A stretch of 64,000 nucleotides of DNA, from the NCBI GenBank assembly GCA_015064625.1, contig SVRW01000004.1:37861-101860 (forward strand), given 5' to 3'. The stretch comes from Oscillospiraceae bacterium. GTDB lineage: Bacteria; Bacillota; Clostridia; Oscillospirales; CAG-382. Each line of letters opens with the position of its first letter. Within the stretch, counting starts at the first letter, position 1. Shown here piece by piece: positions 45,092-54,814 of the stretch. The translations under genes and the position numbers were made by a program. The notes below the pieces were generated by a model. The model was not told the origin of the DNA and did not search any database. It saw only the letters and a program-made list of their open reading frames with translations.

Positions 45092-45418
45092 ATCGTTATT
45101 TCCCCTTTTCTATAATTATTGTTATTGAATTTCAATGTGCAGTAGACGGATATGCTTTAAATAATAATCAGATTATTCAATGCGTCACTAGGATTATTTC
45201 GACGCAAGGTATAGAAACCGAACTTTCCCAAATCCGCCTTTTCTACCCTTTAGATAACAAAATTGCACCAACGTTACAAAAAATTTCTAAAACCTTTGTA
45301 AATGCTTTTATTTAATGTCATTGTGATTTTACTTATTATTTGATTCACTCCACTTTTTCAGCGCACTAAAAAAGGGAATGCCACGTAACGTAACATTCCC
45401 TATGATATTTACAGATAA
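45092..45418. other. Intergenic stretch, little seen
   Basis: The 327 bp between the membrane-protein gene start and the lipoprotein stop are AT-rich. A plus-strand frame of 79 codons (45076-45315) has no ribosome site or recognisable product. The only supported element is the terminator at 45368-45401. Confidence 0.5.
45368..45401 (-). terminator. Terminator after the large propeller-like lipoprotein gene
   Basis: GGGAATG (45374-45380) pairs with CATTCCC (45394-45400); T6 follows on the minus strand. Confidence 0.88.
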
Positions 45419-47746
45419 TTATTTCAAAGAAATAGAACTGATATAAATGCTATCTCCTGCAAGTGCCGAAGTGAAAAAGTCAAAACGAATCATATTAAGT
45501 TGACCGTTCCAATAGTTCAAATGAGAAACAGGCACTTCAAGAGTGTGATATTCTCCATCACGCTCAAGGAATTCAATAACGGAATATCCCCCCATAGCAT
45601 CCATTACAGAACCTGTTCCTATAAAGAGTTCCATAGCAGTTGTATGCTCTGAATTTTCCTTAGGAATCATATACACAATTTCAACAGTTTTGTAATTCTC
45701 TGTCATAATCGGATCTATTGCACCCTGATATACCACTTTAAAACTCGGGTCGGTCATATTTGGGTCAGTATTTGGAGATGACACCGTGATGCAAAGTCCA
45801 TCAGATGTAGAAGACATTTGACAGTTTTGGAAATGAGAAACGGCTATTCTGTCTTCTTCTTTCTTGAAATCGAGTGAAATGTAATTTGTTTCCTTGACTT
45901 CACCTATTTTGAATATGGAATCGTCAGGATTATCGGAAACCGTAACGTTGATTTCAAAACTATAAGATTTATATTCTACCAAAACCTTTGTCTTTCCAAC
46001 AGCACAGGCAGTAACAACGCCCTTATCACTTACTTTTATAATAGATTCGTCATATCCGGTAAATGACAATACGTTTTCTCCGTCATTTACGTAAAGCTCC
46101 TCTACTGTTCCATCACCTTTTGTTATGCGAACACGAAGTTGTGGACGATAAATACTTCTTTCACCAATATATATAGTTACGTCAGAGGAAACAGGTTCAA
46201 CTGTTAATTTTTTAGACAAAATGGTCTTTTCGTTATTGGTTTCAACAATAATAACCTTAAACACATGAACCAAATCACCATAATGGGCAGTAACTTTAGT
46301 TTCTCCAACGCCTTTCGCCGTCATTGTCAAACCGTCGAAAGACAAAAGTTTTCTGTCAAATCCGCTGAACTTCAATTTTGGATCATTTTCAGAAACAGCA
46401 CCTGGATTTACATATCTGTCACGCAAGAAAAGTTCCAGATTAACCGTTTTATCCTTCAATGACATAATGTAAAGATCTTTTTCAGTACGAATCATAGTCC
46501 AATCAAACGCACCGTACGGCTCTTCTTCTCTCGTTATTCCTATACCCAAATCCGTTTTAGCAAGTTCAGCTTCTATATCGTTTCCGTCGGACAATTCCAG
46601 AGTCACATTATGTATTCTGGTGTTCCATGCTGCCCAGCCCGAATTCCCATACGCATAAGCAATACGAAGATGCTCAGCATCCTCACTTATTCGAATATGA
46701 CCGTTTGGTCGTGAAGATAATCCAACACCAAAAAAGTTAGGACATGTATTTTCACGAACAGCATCAACCAACGTGAAGTTTTTTCCGTCATTTGATTCAA
46801 AAACTGCCAACCATGTACCGTTTCCTGTGTAGTCAGCTCTGGAAACACCTATGAATTTGCCCCATTCCTCCACGTATTTTACATCCACGGAATCAGTTTT
46901 TTTCTCAAAAGCTACGCCGTGATACTGAAGCGTTGCAGGCCAATTCTCATCCGTTGCATCAGCAGTCGCATGCATCAGATACGTGTTCATAGGTGTGGAA
47001 TATGTATAGTAGATATACAACGTTCCATTAAGTTCTATAAAGCTGGGTTCGCCTATTCCCCAATATCCGTAAGATTGATCAAAATAAATCACAGGTTCAG
47101 GTGAGCCACCCCATCCCGAACCATTCCATTTTTCAAAAGGCCCATCGGGATCTTTGGAGCGGGCAACAAATATGCTGTTACAATATCCGCCATCATTCAA
47201 CGTTGAAGTATATCCAACATAATAGTATCCGTCAAAATAGATTGCTGCTGGATCACAGCAGGAATGACTGTCAAATCCGTCGGGAGTGGGATATACAACA
47301 ATCTTTTCCTTTGACCATGTCTTCCCGTCATCAGTGGAGCTTCTGTGAGTGATTCTGTCCCACTCACCGCTATCTCCTCCTGACGCAAAATACGCATCTA
47401 CTCGTCCGTCACCGTAATAAATATATGACGGTCCATATCTCCAACCTCCATATCCGTTTCCGGGGAGCTGGTATATATCATTCCCCGCATCTGTAATAGT
47501 AATATTAGCTACCTTAGACGGGTCTGGCTCTACCAATTCAATTCGCGTGTCCTCGAAATAATCATTCGTAACATCTTCCGAAGTCTCTGTATTTGTGGAT
47601 TCTGAACCGGTAGATTCAGTTGAATCAGAAACTCCTGATGAAACGTATGAATTTTCATTTTCTGATATGTCGGCATCAAGCACACAAGAACTAAAAATAG
47701 AAACAATGAAAACCAAGCTGATTATCATTATAAAGAATTTTTTCAT
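45419..47746 (-). CDS. Large surface lipoprotein, beta-propeller glycosidase-like with Ig-like repeats
   Basis: 775 residues. The lipoprotein signal ends in FSSC with Cys21, followed by a Ser/Thr/Glu-rich stalk (25-65). Residues 75-400 hold propeller blades of the sialidase/GH43-like sort (RSSTDDGKTWSKEKIVVYPT; ARSKDPDGPFEKW; IGEPSFIELNGTLYIYYTY). Residues 420-630 carry bacterial Ig-like (BIG2) repeats (FSGFDRKLLSFDGLTMTAKGVGETKVTAHYG and similar). A C-terminal carbohydrate-binding-like domain follows. It is probably a polysaccharide-binding or cleaving surface protein; the activity is unproven. Confidence 0.75.
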   Translation of the reverse strand: MKKFFIMIISLVFIVSIFSSCVLDADISENENSYVSSGVSDSTESTGSESTNTETSEDVTNDYFEDTRIELVEPDPSKVANITITDAGNDIYQLPGNGYGGWRYGPSYIYYGDGRVDAYFASGGDSGEWDRITHRSSTDDGKTWSKEKIVVYPTPDGFDSHSCCDPAAIYFDGYYYVGYTSTLNDGGYCNSIFVARSKDPDGPFEKWNGSGWGGSPEPVIYFDQSYGYWGIGEPSFIELNGTLYIYYTYSTPMNTYLMHATADATDENWPATLQYHGVAFEKKTDSVDVKYVEEWGKFIGVSRADYTGNGTWLAVFESNDGKNFTLVDAVRENTCPNFFGVGLSSRPNGHIRISEDAEHLRIAYAYGNSGWAAWNTRIHNVTLELSDGNDIEAELAKTDLGIGITREEEPYGAFDWTMIRTEKDLYIMSLKDKTVNLELFLRDRYVNPGAVSENDPKLKFSGFDRKLLSFDGLTMTAKGVGETKVTAHYGDLVHVFKVIIVETNNEKTILSKKLTVEPVSSDVTIYIGERSIYRPQLRVRITKGDGTVEELYVNDGENVLSFTGYDESIIKVSDKGVVTACAVGKTKVLVEYKSYSFEINVTVSDNPDDSIFKIGEVKETNYISLDFKKEEDRIAVSHFQNCQMSSTSDGLCITVSSPNTDPNMTDPSFKVVYQGAIDPIMTENYKTVEIVYMIPKENSEHTTAMELFIGTGSVMDAMGGYSVIEFLERDGEYHTLEVPVSHLNYWNGQLNMIRFDFFTSALAGDSIYISSISLK

Positions 47747-47772
47747 AAATTTCGTCCCCCCGATTTACTTTT

Positions 47773-49146
47773 TTAATCTTCCAAAAGAATGTCTCTGATA
47801 GACTGGATTTCCTCTTCAGTTACGCCTATATCTTTCTTAAGAAAATTTTCTATTCTTTCATTAACGTTTTCGCCTTCATAACCCTCAAGAGCAAGAAGTA
47901 CGATATCCATATTTGAGTTGTAAGAATAAGCATTTTTAAAGTATCCTGTTTGTCTGAATTCTTTTACCATATCTTCTTCGCTCACACCGAGAAGTCCCTG
48001 AATGAGAAAAACCACAACTCCTGTTCTGTCAGCACCATATGTACAATGCAGGTACATGGGATAATTGCTTTTATCTGCAAGATCAGAGAAAATATTTTTA
48101 AGAGTTTGCTTATTTGAGGCGTTGAAAATATTACCGTAAAAGGGAGCATTATAGAACTTATGCTTCACATCAGCACCAAAGCGCGACGTATATTTACCGG
48201 TAAAAATACTTTCGTCACGCAAATCAAAATCGCAAACGAATCCAAACTCACTCTTCATATATTGAACATCTTCATTTTTCAAAAAAAGTGCAGTTTCACT
48301 TAATCCATCCACTTCTGATCCACGAATTATGAAACCTTGTTTTACAATTTTTCCATCGGCTGTTGTATATCCGCCAATATCTCGCACATTATAAACCCCG
48401 GGGATTGACAAATATCTTACAGATGCAGCGGTTCTAAAGCTTCCAAGGACGGTTTCTCCGTCGCATTCTGCTTTATAGTAATAAGTTGTTCCCGTTTTGA
48501 GATTATCTATATCTATCCCACCTAAATCATGTGGCAAAACGAATTCCTTGCATTCCAAAAAAGCATCATTTTCGCTCAGGTATAGCTTACCATTTTTATT
48601 AGCGTTGATATTATATTTAAAAACAAAAGGACGGTATGGAGAACCGCTTTTTACAGCCTCCTCAGCATCTATTTTATTATCATAGAAATTTTTTGCAGCT
48701 TCAGAACATAAAAGGACTTCGTTTTCAAAAGCGAATACTGATAATTTATTTGAATTCGAATCATTATCCGAACCATCACGATCCCCAGGCCATGAAATCA
48801 GATCAAAGCTGAATAAAGACACCAAAAGCATTGACACAAACAGCAAGCTGCTTATGACAATAATAGCCGCCTTTCTCATTTTTTTCTTTTTCTTCTTGGA
48901 TTTGCGCTTTTCAGGGGCAATATAAAATCCCTCTACAAGCTTGTAATCGTCGCCAAATTTATATGTTCCTCGCTTCAATATTCCATTCGCCATAGTTCTA
49001 TGAATTGCATGTTCGCCTTTTACAGCGCGTCCATCAGAGCCTATGTAATAAATATCTCCATCCTTCTCAACCACGCCTGCATGGTGTGGAGAATCATTTT
49101 TATAATAAATGAGTTCTCCATTTTCAAGTATCAAACCGTTTTTCAT
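47773..49146 (-). CDS. Membrane-bound tyrosine phosphatase with N-terminal repeat domain
   Basis: 457 residues. Residues 1-75 are GW/choline-binding-like beta repeats (GELIYYKNDSPHHAGVVEKDGDIYYIGSDGRA). A run of lysines (KRKSKKKKKKMRK) precedes one membrane helix at about 92-113, which by positive-inside puts the repeats in the cytoplasm. A fibronectin-like stretch (GTTYYYKAECDGETVLGSFRTAA) follows. The C-terminal phosphatase is at 250-457, with PGVYNVRDIGGYTTADGKIV and the catalytic loop HCTYGADRTG near 375. The catalytic domain would be outside the cell. The start follows GTGAGGA. Confidence 0.82.
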   Translation of the reverse strand: MKNGLILENGELIYYKNDSPHHAGVVEKDGDIYYIGSDGRAVKGEHAIHRTMANGILKRGTYKFGDDYKLVEGFYIAPEKRKSKKKKKKMRKAAIIVISSLLFVSMLLVSLFSFDLISWPGDRDGSDNDSNSNKLSVFAFENEVLLCSEAAKNFYDNKIDAEEAVKSGSPYRPFVFKYNINANKNGKLYLSENDAFLECKEFVLPHDLGGIDIDNLKTGTTYYYKAECDGETVLGSFRTAASVRYLSIPGVYNVRDIGGYTTADGKIVKQGFIIRGSEVDGLSETALFLKNEDVQYMKSEFGFVCDFDLRDESIFTGKYTSRFGADVKHKFYNAPFYGNIFNASNKQTLKNIFSDLADKSNYPMYLHCTYGADRTGVVVFLIQGLLGVSEEDMVKEFRQTGYFKNAYSYNSNMDIVLLALEGYEGENVNERIENFLKKDIGVTEEEIQSIRDILLED

Positions 49147-49316
49147 AAATCCTCACTTAATTTTTTTAAATTCAATTATTTCAAAAGCATCTCAAAAGTA
49201 TGCCAAAATAAACATCACATCTTTTAATGAATATTAAAGTTTATCATTTTTAAATTTAAACACCGTTTTAATCCGAAAATCCAGTTTTTCGAAAAATATC
49301 TCATTTTATTTTTGAA

Positions 49317-50291
49317 CTACAAATTGTTTTTATACCATTCAATAGCTTCTCTTATTCCCCTGTCGAAATCATATTCAGGAGCATATCCCAAAAGCTTTTT
49401 TGCTTTTGAAATATCTGCGTTTGAATGTTTTATATCCCCTACTCTATCGGGACCAAATATTGGTTTTATATCCTTTTCCAAAGCATTACAAAGGCTTTCA
49501 TACACATCAATAAGATATTCTCTGCCACCATACGCCACGTTATATGCTTCTCCCGCTGCATCACTTGGAGCGAGGCATGCCTTGAGATTCGCCTCTATCA
49601 CATTTTCAACATAAGTAAAATCCCTGCTCTGCCTGCCATCGCCATTTATAGTAGGTCTTTCATCGTTCAAAAGCTGTTTTATAAATTTAGGAATAACTGC
49701 CGCATACGCTCCGTCAGGATCCTGTCTTTTTCCGAAAACGTTGAAATAACGTAATCCATACGTATCAAGCCCATAATGTTTTTTATACTGCTTTGCCCAT
49801 TCTTCATCACACATTTTAGTAAGAGCATAAGGAGAAAGCAAATTTCCCTCTCTGCCTTCATATTTGGGAAGATTAGGTTCATCGCCATACACAGAAGAAC
49901 TGGAAGCATAAACGAATTTTTTCACGTTATTACGCACCGCTGCTTCCATCATATTAACCGTCCCAAGAATATTGTTTGCACAATAAAACACAGGCATTTT
50001 CACAGAGCGTGGAACGCTTCCCCACGCCGCTTGATTTAAAACGAAGTCAACTCCTACGCAAGCTTCTATGCATGTTTCCAAGTCTTTTATATCGCCTTCA
50101 ATAAATTCGTATTTGGGATTATCTAAAAACATATCCACGTTTTCTTTTTTTCCCGTAGAAAGATCATCAAGGCAACGAACGTTATATCCAAGGTTTAAAA
50201 TTGCTTCAACAAGATTAGAGCCAACAAACCCAGCTCCACCCGTAACAAGAAATAAAGAATTTTCGGGAAATTTAAGATTCTTATATCCCAT
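49317..50291 (-). CDS. UDP-sugar 4-epimerase of the WbpP/TviC type
   Basis: 324 residues from ATG 50291, after GGAGG, 1 bp past the upstream stop. The SDR fold has VTGGAGFVGSNLVEAIL near 17, ASSSSVYGD near 130 and YxxxK in SPYALTKMCDEEW. FNVFGKRQDPDGAYAAVIPKFIKQLL is typical of WbpP/TviC, which interconvert UDP-GlcNAc(A) and UDP-GalNAc(A). It is paired with the dehydrogenase gene directly upstream on the same strand. Confidence 0.9.
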   Translation of the reverse strand: MGYKNLKFPENSLFLVTGGAGFVGSNLVEAILNLGYNVRCLDDLSTGKKENVDMFLDNPKYEFIEGDIKDLETCIEACVGVDFVLNQAAWGSVPRSVKMPVFYCANNILGTVNMMEAAVRNNVKKFVYASSSSVYGDEPNLPKYEGREGNLLSPYALTKMCDEEWAKQYKKHYGLDTYGLRYFNVFGKRQDPDGAYAAVIPKFIKQLLNDERPTINGDGRQSRDFTYVENVIEANLKACLAPSDAAGEAYNVAYGGREYLIDVYESLCNALEKDIKPIFGPDRVGDIKHSNADISKAKKLLGYAPEYDFDRGIREAIEWYKNNL

Positions 50292-50292
50292 A

Positions 50293-51603
50293 TTAAAGCC
50301 TCCAATAAACGTATCCCGCATTTTCAAACTTTTCACGTTCAAATATGCCTTTAACGTCTATTAAAACCTTGTTTTCATCCCTGAAAAGCGAATCTATATC
50401 CGAAATGTCATATTCAAAAAATTCCTTGTGAGATACAGCGAAAACAATCGCATCAAGATCTTTTAAATCATTTTTTGAACAAAGATCTATTCCATACTGG
50501 GTTCTTGTTTCCTCAAAATCTGCCACAGTGTCATATACCAAAGGTTTGATTCCGTATTCATTCAAAGTTTTCACTATATCGTAAACCTTTGTATTCCTTA
50601 TATCAGGGAAGTCCTCTTTAAATGTAAATCCAAGAACTGCAACCTTTGAATTCCGAACATCCTTTCCCGCTTTTGTAAGTGACAGAATGATATTCTCGCC
50701 AACATATTTTCCCATAGAATCGTTAACGTTTCTTCCTGCAAGTATAACCTTACTCTCGTATCCGAATTCCCTTGCTCTATGGATGAGATAGTAAGGATCA
50801 ACCCCTATGCATCCTCCGCCTACAAGACCAGGAGAAAACTTCAAAAAGTTCCACTTTGTTCCAGCGGCTTCAAGAACGCCTTTCGTATCGATGCCCATTT
50901 TATCAAAAATCACAGAAAGCTCATTCATAAAAGCTATATTCACATCTCGCTGTGCGTTTTCGACAACTTTTGCTGCCTCGGCTACTTTTATAGACGGGGC
51001 TTTATGGACTCCCGCTTCAACAACGGAACTGTAAATTTTGCTTATTTCTGAAAGAGATTCTTCATCCATAGCGGAAACTATTTTTTTGATATTTTCAAAA
51101 CGGTGTATTTCATCACCAGGGTTTATTCTCTCAGGTGAATAACCCACTTTAAAATCCTTTCCGCATTTCAAGTTTGATTCTCTTTCAAGAATAGGTATGC
51201 AAACTTCCTCCGTCATTCCTGGATAAACAGTAGATTCAAAAACTACTATACTTCCTATACATAAATTTCTTCCTAAAATACGGCTTGCGTTTTCTATCTG
51301 TGACGAATCAGGCGTGTTATCTGCTTTCACAGGAGTAGGAACAGCAACAATATGGAATTTAGCGTCCTTCAGTTTTTGTTCGTCGCAAGTAAATTCTATT
51401 GAGCTATTTCTCAACTCATCGATCCCAACGTTACTTGTAGGATCTATTCCCATTTTATAAAGTTCTATTTTATTTTCATCAAGATCAAAGCCTATAACTT
51501 TATATTTTTTTGAAAAAGCAATTGCCGTTGGAATTCCAACGTATCCAAGTCCCATTACAGAAACAGATTCTTCGCCTTTCAAAAGATTATCATACAGCGA
51601 CAT
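50293..51603 (-). CDS. UDP-N-acetylhexosamine 6-dehydrogenase (WbpO/TviB type)
   Basis: 436 residues. VMGLGYVGIPTAIAFSKKYKVIGFDLD (NAD site), VVAVPTPVKADNTPDSSQIENA, ESTVYPGMTEEVC, and the catalytic Cys in LVGGGCIGVDPYYL near 265. It is of the TviB/WbpO type that oxidises UDP-GlcNAc or UDP-GalNAc to the uronic acid. With the epimerase downstream it would supply UDP-GalNAcA-type sugars to the polysaccharide genes transcribed the other way. Confidence 0.9.
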   Translation of the reverse strand: MSLYDNLLKGEESVSVMGLGYVGIPTAIAFSKKYKVIGFDLDENKIELYKMGIDPTSNVGIDELRNSSIEFTCDEQKLKDAKFHIVAVPTPVKADNTPDSSQIENASRILGRNLCIGSIVVFESTVYPGMTEEVCIPILERESNLKCGKDFKVGYSPERINPGDEIHRFENIKKIVSAMDEESLSEISKIYSSVVEAGVHKAPSIKVAEAAKVVENAQRDVNIAFMNELSVIFDKMGIDTKGVLEAAGTKWNFLKFSPGLVGGGCIGVDPYYLIHRAREFGYESKVILAGRNVNDSMGKYVGENIILSLTKAGKDVRNSKVAVLGFTFKEDFPDIRNTKVYDIVKTLNEYGIKPLVYDTVADFEETRTQYGIDLCSKNDLKDLDAIVFAVSHKEFFEYDISDIDSLFRDENKVLIDVKGIFEREKFENAGYVYWRL

Positions 51604-51700
51604 AACGTATTTACCGCCTTTACATTTTTACAGATATCATAAACCATTTTAATTATATCAACTATATTTATATTTGTCAATCTTTTTTTCAAAAACCATC

Positions 51701-51729
51701 TTGAAAATATAAAAAACATATGTTATATT
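51701..51729 (+). promoter_or_regulatory. glnA promoter
   Basis: TTGAAA at 51701-51706, 17 bp, TATATT at 51724-51729. It likely reads through glnA, the synthetase-like gene and the glycosyltransferases (gaps of 2-25 bp). Confidence 0.75.
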
Positions 51730-51777
51730 ATATTGTAAGAAACTGTAAAATTGTTTGTTTTCGAAGGAGTGTACTTT

Positions 51778-53202
51778 ATGGATAAAAAAATTGCAGATAT
51801 CAAAAAACTGATTGAAGAAAATGGAATCAAAATGCTTGATTTCAAAATGGTTGATATCAATGGTCAATTCCGTCACGTTACGATCCCCGCAAATCATTTT
51901 TCAGAAGAAATTATGAGAGATGGTATCGGATTCGATGCTTCAAACTACGGTTATGCCGTTGTTGAAAAAAGTGATATGGTTTTCATTCCCGACCCCGATA
52001 CAGCTTTTATTGACCCTTTTTGCGAAGTGCCAACTCTTTCCATGGGCGGCAACGCAATGATAATTGATTATCCGCAAAATCGTCCTCTTGATCAATATCC
52101 GAGAAATATTGTTATTGCCGCTGAAGAATACATGAAATCCACTGGCGTGGCTGACACGATGTTCATTCTTCCCGAATTTGAATTTTACCTTTTTGACGAT
52201 GTGAATTGGACAGTTCAGCCTTACTGCATAGGTGCATCCCTTGACGCCGAAATGGCTTATTGGAACAGCTCCTCACAAGGTATGGGGCATGTAGTTCCCA
52301 AACAGAAGAATTACCACATAGCGAAGCCTTACGATAATTCATACGAATGCAGAAGCGAAATGTGTATGCTTATTGAAGAAGCAGGAATCCCCGTTAAATA
52401 TCATCATCCCGAGGTAGGAGCTGCAGGTCAGTTCGAAATTGAACCAAAGCTTGGTCAGATGTCAAAAATGGCAGATGGGACAATGATGATTAAATATATT
52501 ATTCACAACACCGCCGTCAAATACGGTAAGAGCGCGACTTTGATGCCAAAGCCTGTTATGGGTGAAGCAGGCAATGGTATGCACGTCCACATTCTTCTCA
52601 CTAAAGACGGAAAGCCTGTCTTCTCCGATGATGATGGATACGCACATCTCAGCAAAGAAGCTCATTGGTTCATGGGTGGTTTGCTTAAGCATATAGCTTC
52701 ACTTTGTGCTATTACAAATCCAAGCACAAACTCATTTAAACGTCTCGTTCCAGGATTTGAAGCTCCCGTTACCGTTGGTTACGCCACGTCTAATCGCTCT
52801 GCAGTTATTAGAATCCCTGCATACGCAAAACAGCCTATGGAACGTCGTTTTGAAATCCGTAATCCCGATGCGACGTGTAACCCTTATTTCTGCTACGCGG
52901 CACTCTTGATGGCAGGTCTTGACGGAATTAAAAACAAAATAGATCCTCATGAAAACGGCTGGGGACCTTACGATTTCAACCTTTTCAACCTTTCCGACGA
53001 GGAAAAAGCAAAGCTCAAAGGGCTTCCCACATCTCTTGAAGCGGCTCTTGATGCCCTTGAAGCAGACCATGATTATCTTATGGAAGGCGGAGTTTTCCCC
53101 GAAGCACTCATTAAAAACTTCATAAAGAGAAAACGCGAAGAGTGCAAGAAGCTCTCCGCTATTCCCACCCCCGCGGAATTCGAAGCATATTATAATTTGT
53201 AA
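51778..53202 (+). CDS. glnA: Glutamine synthetase type I
   Basis: 474 residues from ATG 51778, after GAAGGAG. The N-terminal beta-grasp and catalytic domains are complete: PEFEFYLFD near 128, VGAAGQFEIEPKLG near 217, GNGMHVHILL near 262, NSFKRLVPGFEAPV near 322 and RRFEIRNPDATCNPYFCYAAL near 357. The site of adenylylation in regulated enzymes, NLYDLPPEE, reads NLFNLSDEE, so the Tyr is replaced and adenylylation is not expected. It makes glutamine from glutamate and ammonia. It is first in the polysaccharide operon, 22 bp before the synthetase-like gene. Confidence 0.95.
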   Translation: MDKKIADIKKLIEENGIKMLDFKMVDINGQFRHVTIPANHFSEEIMRDGIGFDASNYGYAVVEKSDMVFIPDPDTAFIDPFCEVPTLSMGGNAMIIDYPQNRPLDQYPRNIVIAAEEYMKSTGVADTMFILPEFEFYLFDDVNWTVQPYCIGASLDAEMAYWNSSSQGMGHVVPKQKNYHIAKPYDNSYECRSEMCMLIEEAGIPVKYHHPEVGAAGQFEIEPKLGQMSKMADGTMMIKYIIHNTAVKYGKSATLMPKPVMGEAGNGMHVHILLTKDGKPVFSDDDGYAHLSKEAHWFMGGLLKHIASLCAITNPSTNSFKRLVPGFEAPVTVGYATSNRSAVIRIPAYAKQPMERRFEIRNPDATCNPYFCYAALLMAGLDGIKNKIDPHENGWGPYDFNLFNLSDEEKAKLKGLPTSLEAALDALEADHDYLMEGGVFPEALIKNFIKRKREECKKLSAIPTPAEFEAYYNL

Positions 53203-53224
53203 TTATATAAAGGAGCTTTCTGTT

Positions 53225-54790
53225 ATGGACGATATAAAAAAGGTTTTATCAATACACCCAGAATTAAAAAAAGATTTGTTCATTCGTGGTTTTCTGATAA
53301 CAGATAAAAAATTGGAAACCGACGATTTTCCTTTTTACGGCAATTGGAAAACTGAATTTCACTGCGGATACCACTTCATGGCACACGAAAAAGCGAATAT
53401 GCATATTCTCGAAAAAGACGGCAAATGCTTTTTCCTTATGGGGCATTCTTACAATCCCTTCACCATGGAAATTGATGAATTAAAACAGCTCGATTTTATT
53501 TCAGAAAAACATGGAACGGACGAATATTTAGAACGCATAAACGACCTGACAGGAGTTTTCGTAATGGGTGACATCGCCGACGGAAAAATAAACTTCTTGG
53601 TTGACCCTTCGGGAATGCAATCTGCTTGCTACGGAAACGTAAACGGGAATTTTTATATTTCATCCCACCCACAGTTAATTGGAGATATAAACGGGCTGGA
53701 GATGGATCCTTGGGTAAAAAAATTAACAGAATACAAATGGTATGGTAGAGTTATGGGGCCTTATCTCCCAGGCGATTTAACGCCTTTTGTAAACGTTAAA
53801 AGAATCGTCCCAAGCATATTTTATCATTTTGACGGCAAAATAAGTCATGAAAGATACTGGCCTCTATGTGATGTAGTAGAAGCAAAAGATGAAAAAGATT
53901 ATGAAAACGTCATAACAGAAGCTGCTGATATTCTTAAAAATAATATGTTGTTAGTTTCTAAAAAATGGAGCAAACCATGGATATCTCTCACAGGCGGAAT
54001 CGACAGCAATACCACATTTGCCGCAGGGAACGGTGTTTATGAGAAATTTGAAACGTTCAGTTATATTTCTGCTGAAAAAGAAGTTCCGGATACAGAAGCA
54101 GCCAAAATCATTTCCAAACGTTTCAACATAAAACATAACGTATATAGCATTCCCGACAACAACGATGAATTGGATAATTTCGACGCCATTTTTGCCGTTC
54201 TTGTGCATAACAACGGATATATTGCTATACCTAAGCACAACGAAGCAAGAAAGAGAATCATTCTCAAAAAAGAATGCGGGTGTGACGTTGAGGTAAAATC
54301 ATGGGTTTCCGAAACAATAAGAGCATATTGGTATAAACATTATGGTAGAAAATCTATGCCTAAAATGTCTCCAAAGCTCTATAGAAATTTATACAAAATA
54401 TTTATATGTAACCGAAAATTAGCGCATGAAGTGGACAAAGTCTTTGAAGACTACCTTTTAAAATTCGAATATAATAAGATCCCCTCATCATACCCCGCTG
54501 CAGATATGCATTATAACGAGGTTACCTGGGGAAGCTGGGGTGGTCTTAACATCAGCGAAATGAAATACTGTTTTGATATTACGTTTATTTATAATAACCG
54601 TAGATTTTTGGATATTTTGTTTAGAGTCCCTCTTGAAAAACGTATTTCTGACAAGCATCATTTAGATATGAAAAAATATCTGAACAAAGAACTTTTTGAC
54701 ATGAATATCCGTGTCGTTAATATGAAAGAAACAAATTTCCGTGCTTTTGCACTCAACGTAATATTTACAATCAATTCCATACTCCCATAA
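53225..54790 (+). CDS. Asparagine-synthetase-like ATP-pyrophosphatase without glutaminase Cys
   Basis: 521 residues. The N-terminal half (about 20-200) has Ntn-hydrolase-like strands (VMGDIADGKINFLVDPSGMQSACYGNVNGNFYISSHPQLI) but the protein begins MDDIKK, without the Cys2 nucleophile of AsnB. The C-terminal half holds the ATP-PPase loop SLTGGIDSNTTFA near 258. Cys-less relatives such as beta-lactam synthetase use amines other than glutamine ammonia. In Pseudomonas O6 an asparagine-synthase relative (WbpS) amidates GalNAcA, so a similar role is possible here but not proven. Confidence 0.78.
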   Translation: MDDIKKVLSIHPELKKDLFIRGFLITDKKLETDDFPFYGNWKTEFHCGYHFMAHEKANMHILEKDGKCFFLMGHSYNPFTMEIDELKQLDFISEKHGTDEYLERINDLTGVFVMGDIADGKINFLVDPSGMQSACYGNVNGNFYISSHPQLIGDINGLEMDPWVKKLTEYKWYGRVMGPYLPGDLTPFVNVKRIVPSIFYHFDGKISHERYWPLCDVVEAKDEKDYENVITEAADILKNNMLLVSKKWSKPWISLTGGIDSNTTFAAGNGVYEKFETFSYISAEKEVPDTEAAKIISKRFNIKHNVYSIPDNNDELDNFDAIFAVLVHNNGYIAIPKHNEARKRIILKKECGCDVEVKSWVSETIRAYWYKHYGRKSMPKMSPKLYRNLYKIFICNRKLAHEVDKVFEDYLLKFEYNKIPSSYPAADMHYNEVTWGSWGGLNISEMKYCFDITFIYNNRRFLDILFRVPLEKRISDKHHLDMKKYLNKELFDMNIRVVNMKETNFRAFALNVIFTINSILP

Positions 54791-54814
54791 AACAAAAATT
54801 ATCCGAGGTTCACA

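Noticed and set aside
45076..45315. Small plus-strand frame in the gap before the propeller-like lipoprotein
   Set aside because: No ribosome site, overlaps the neighbouring gene's start, and no recognisable product.
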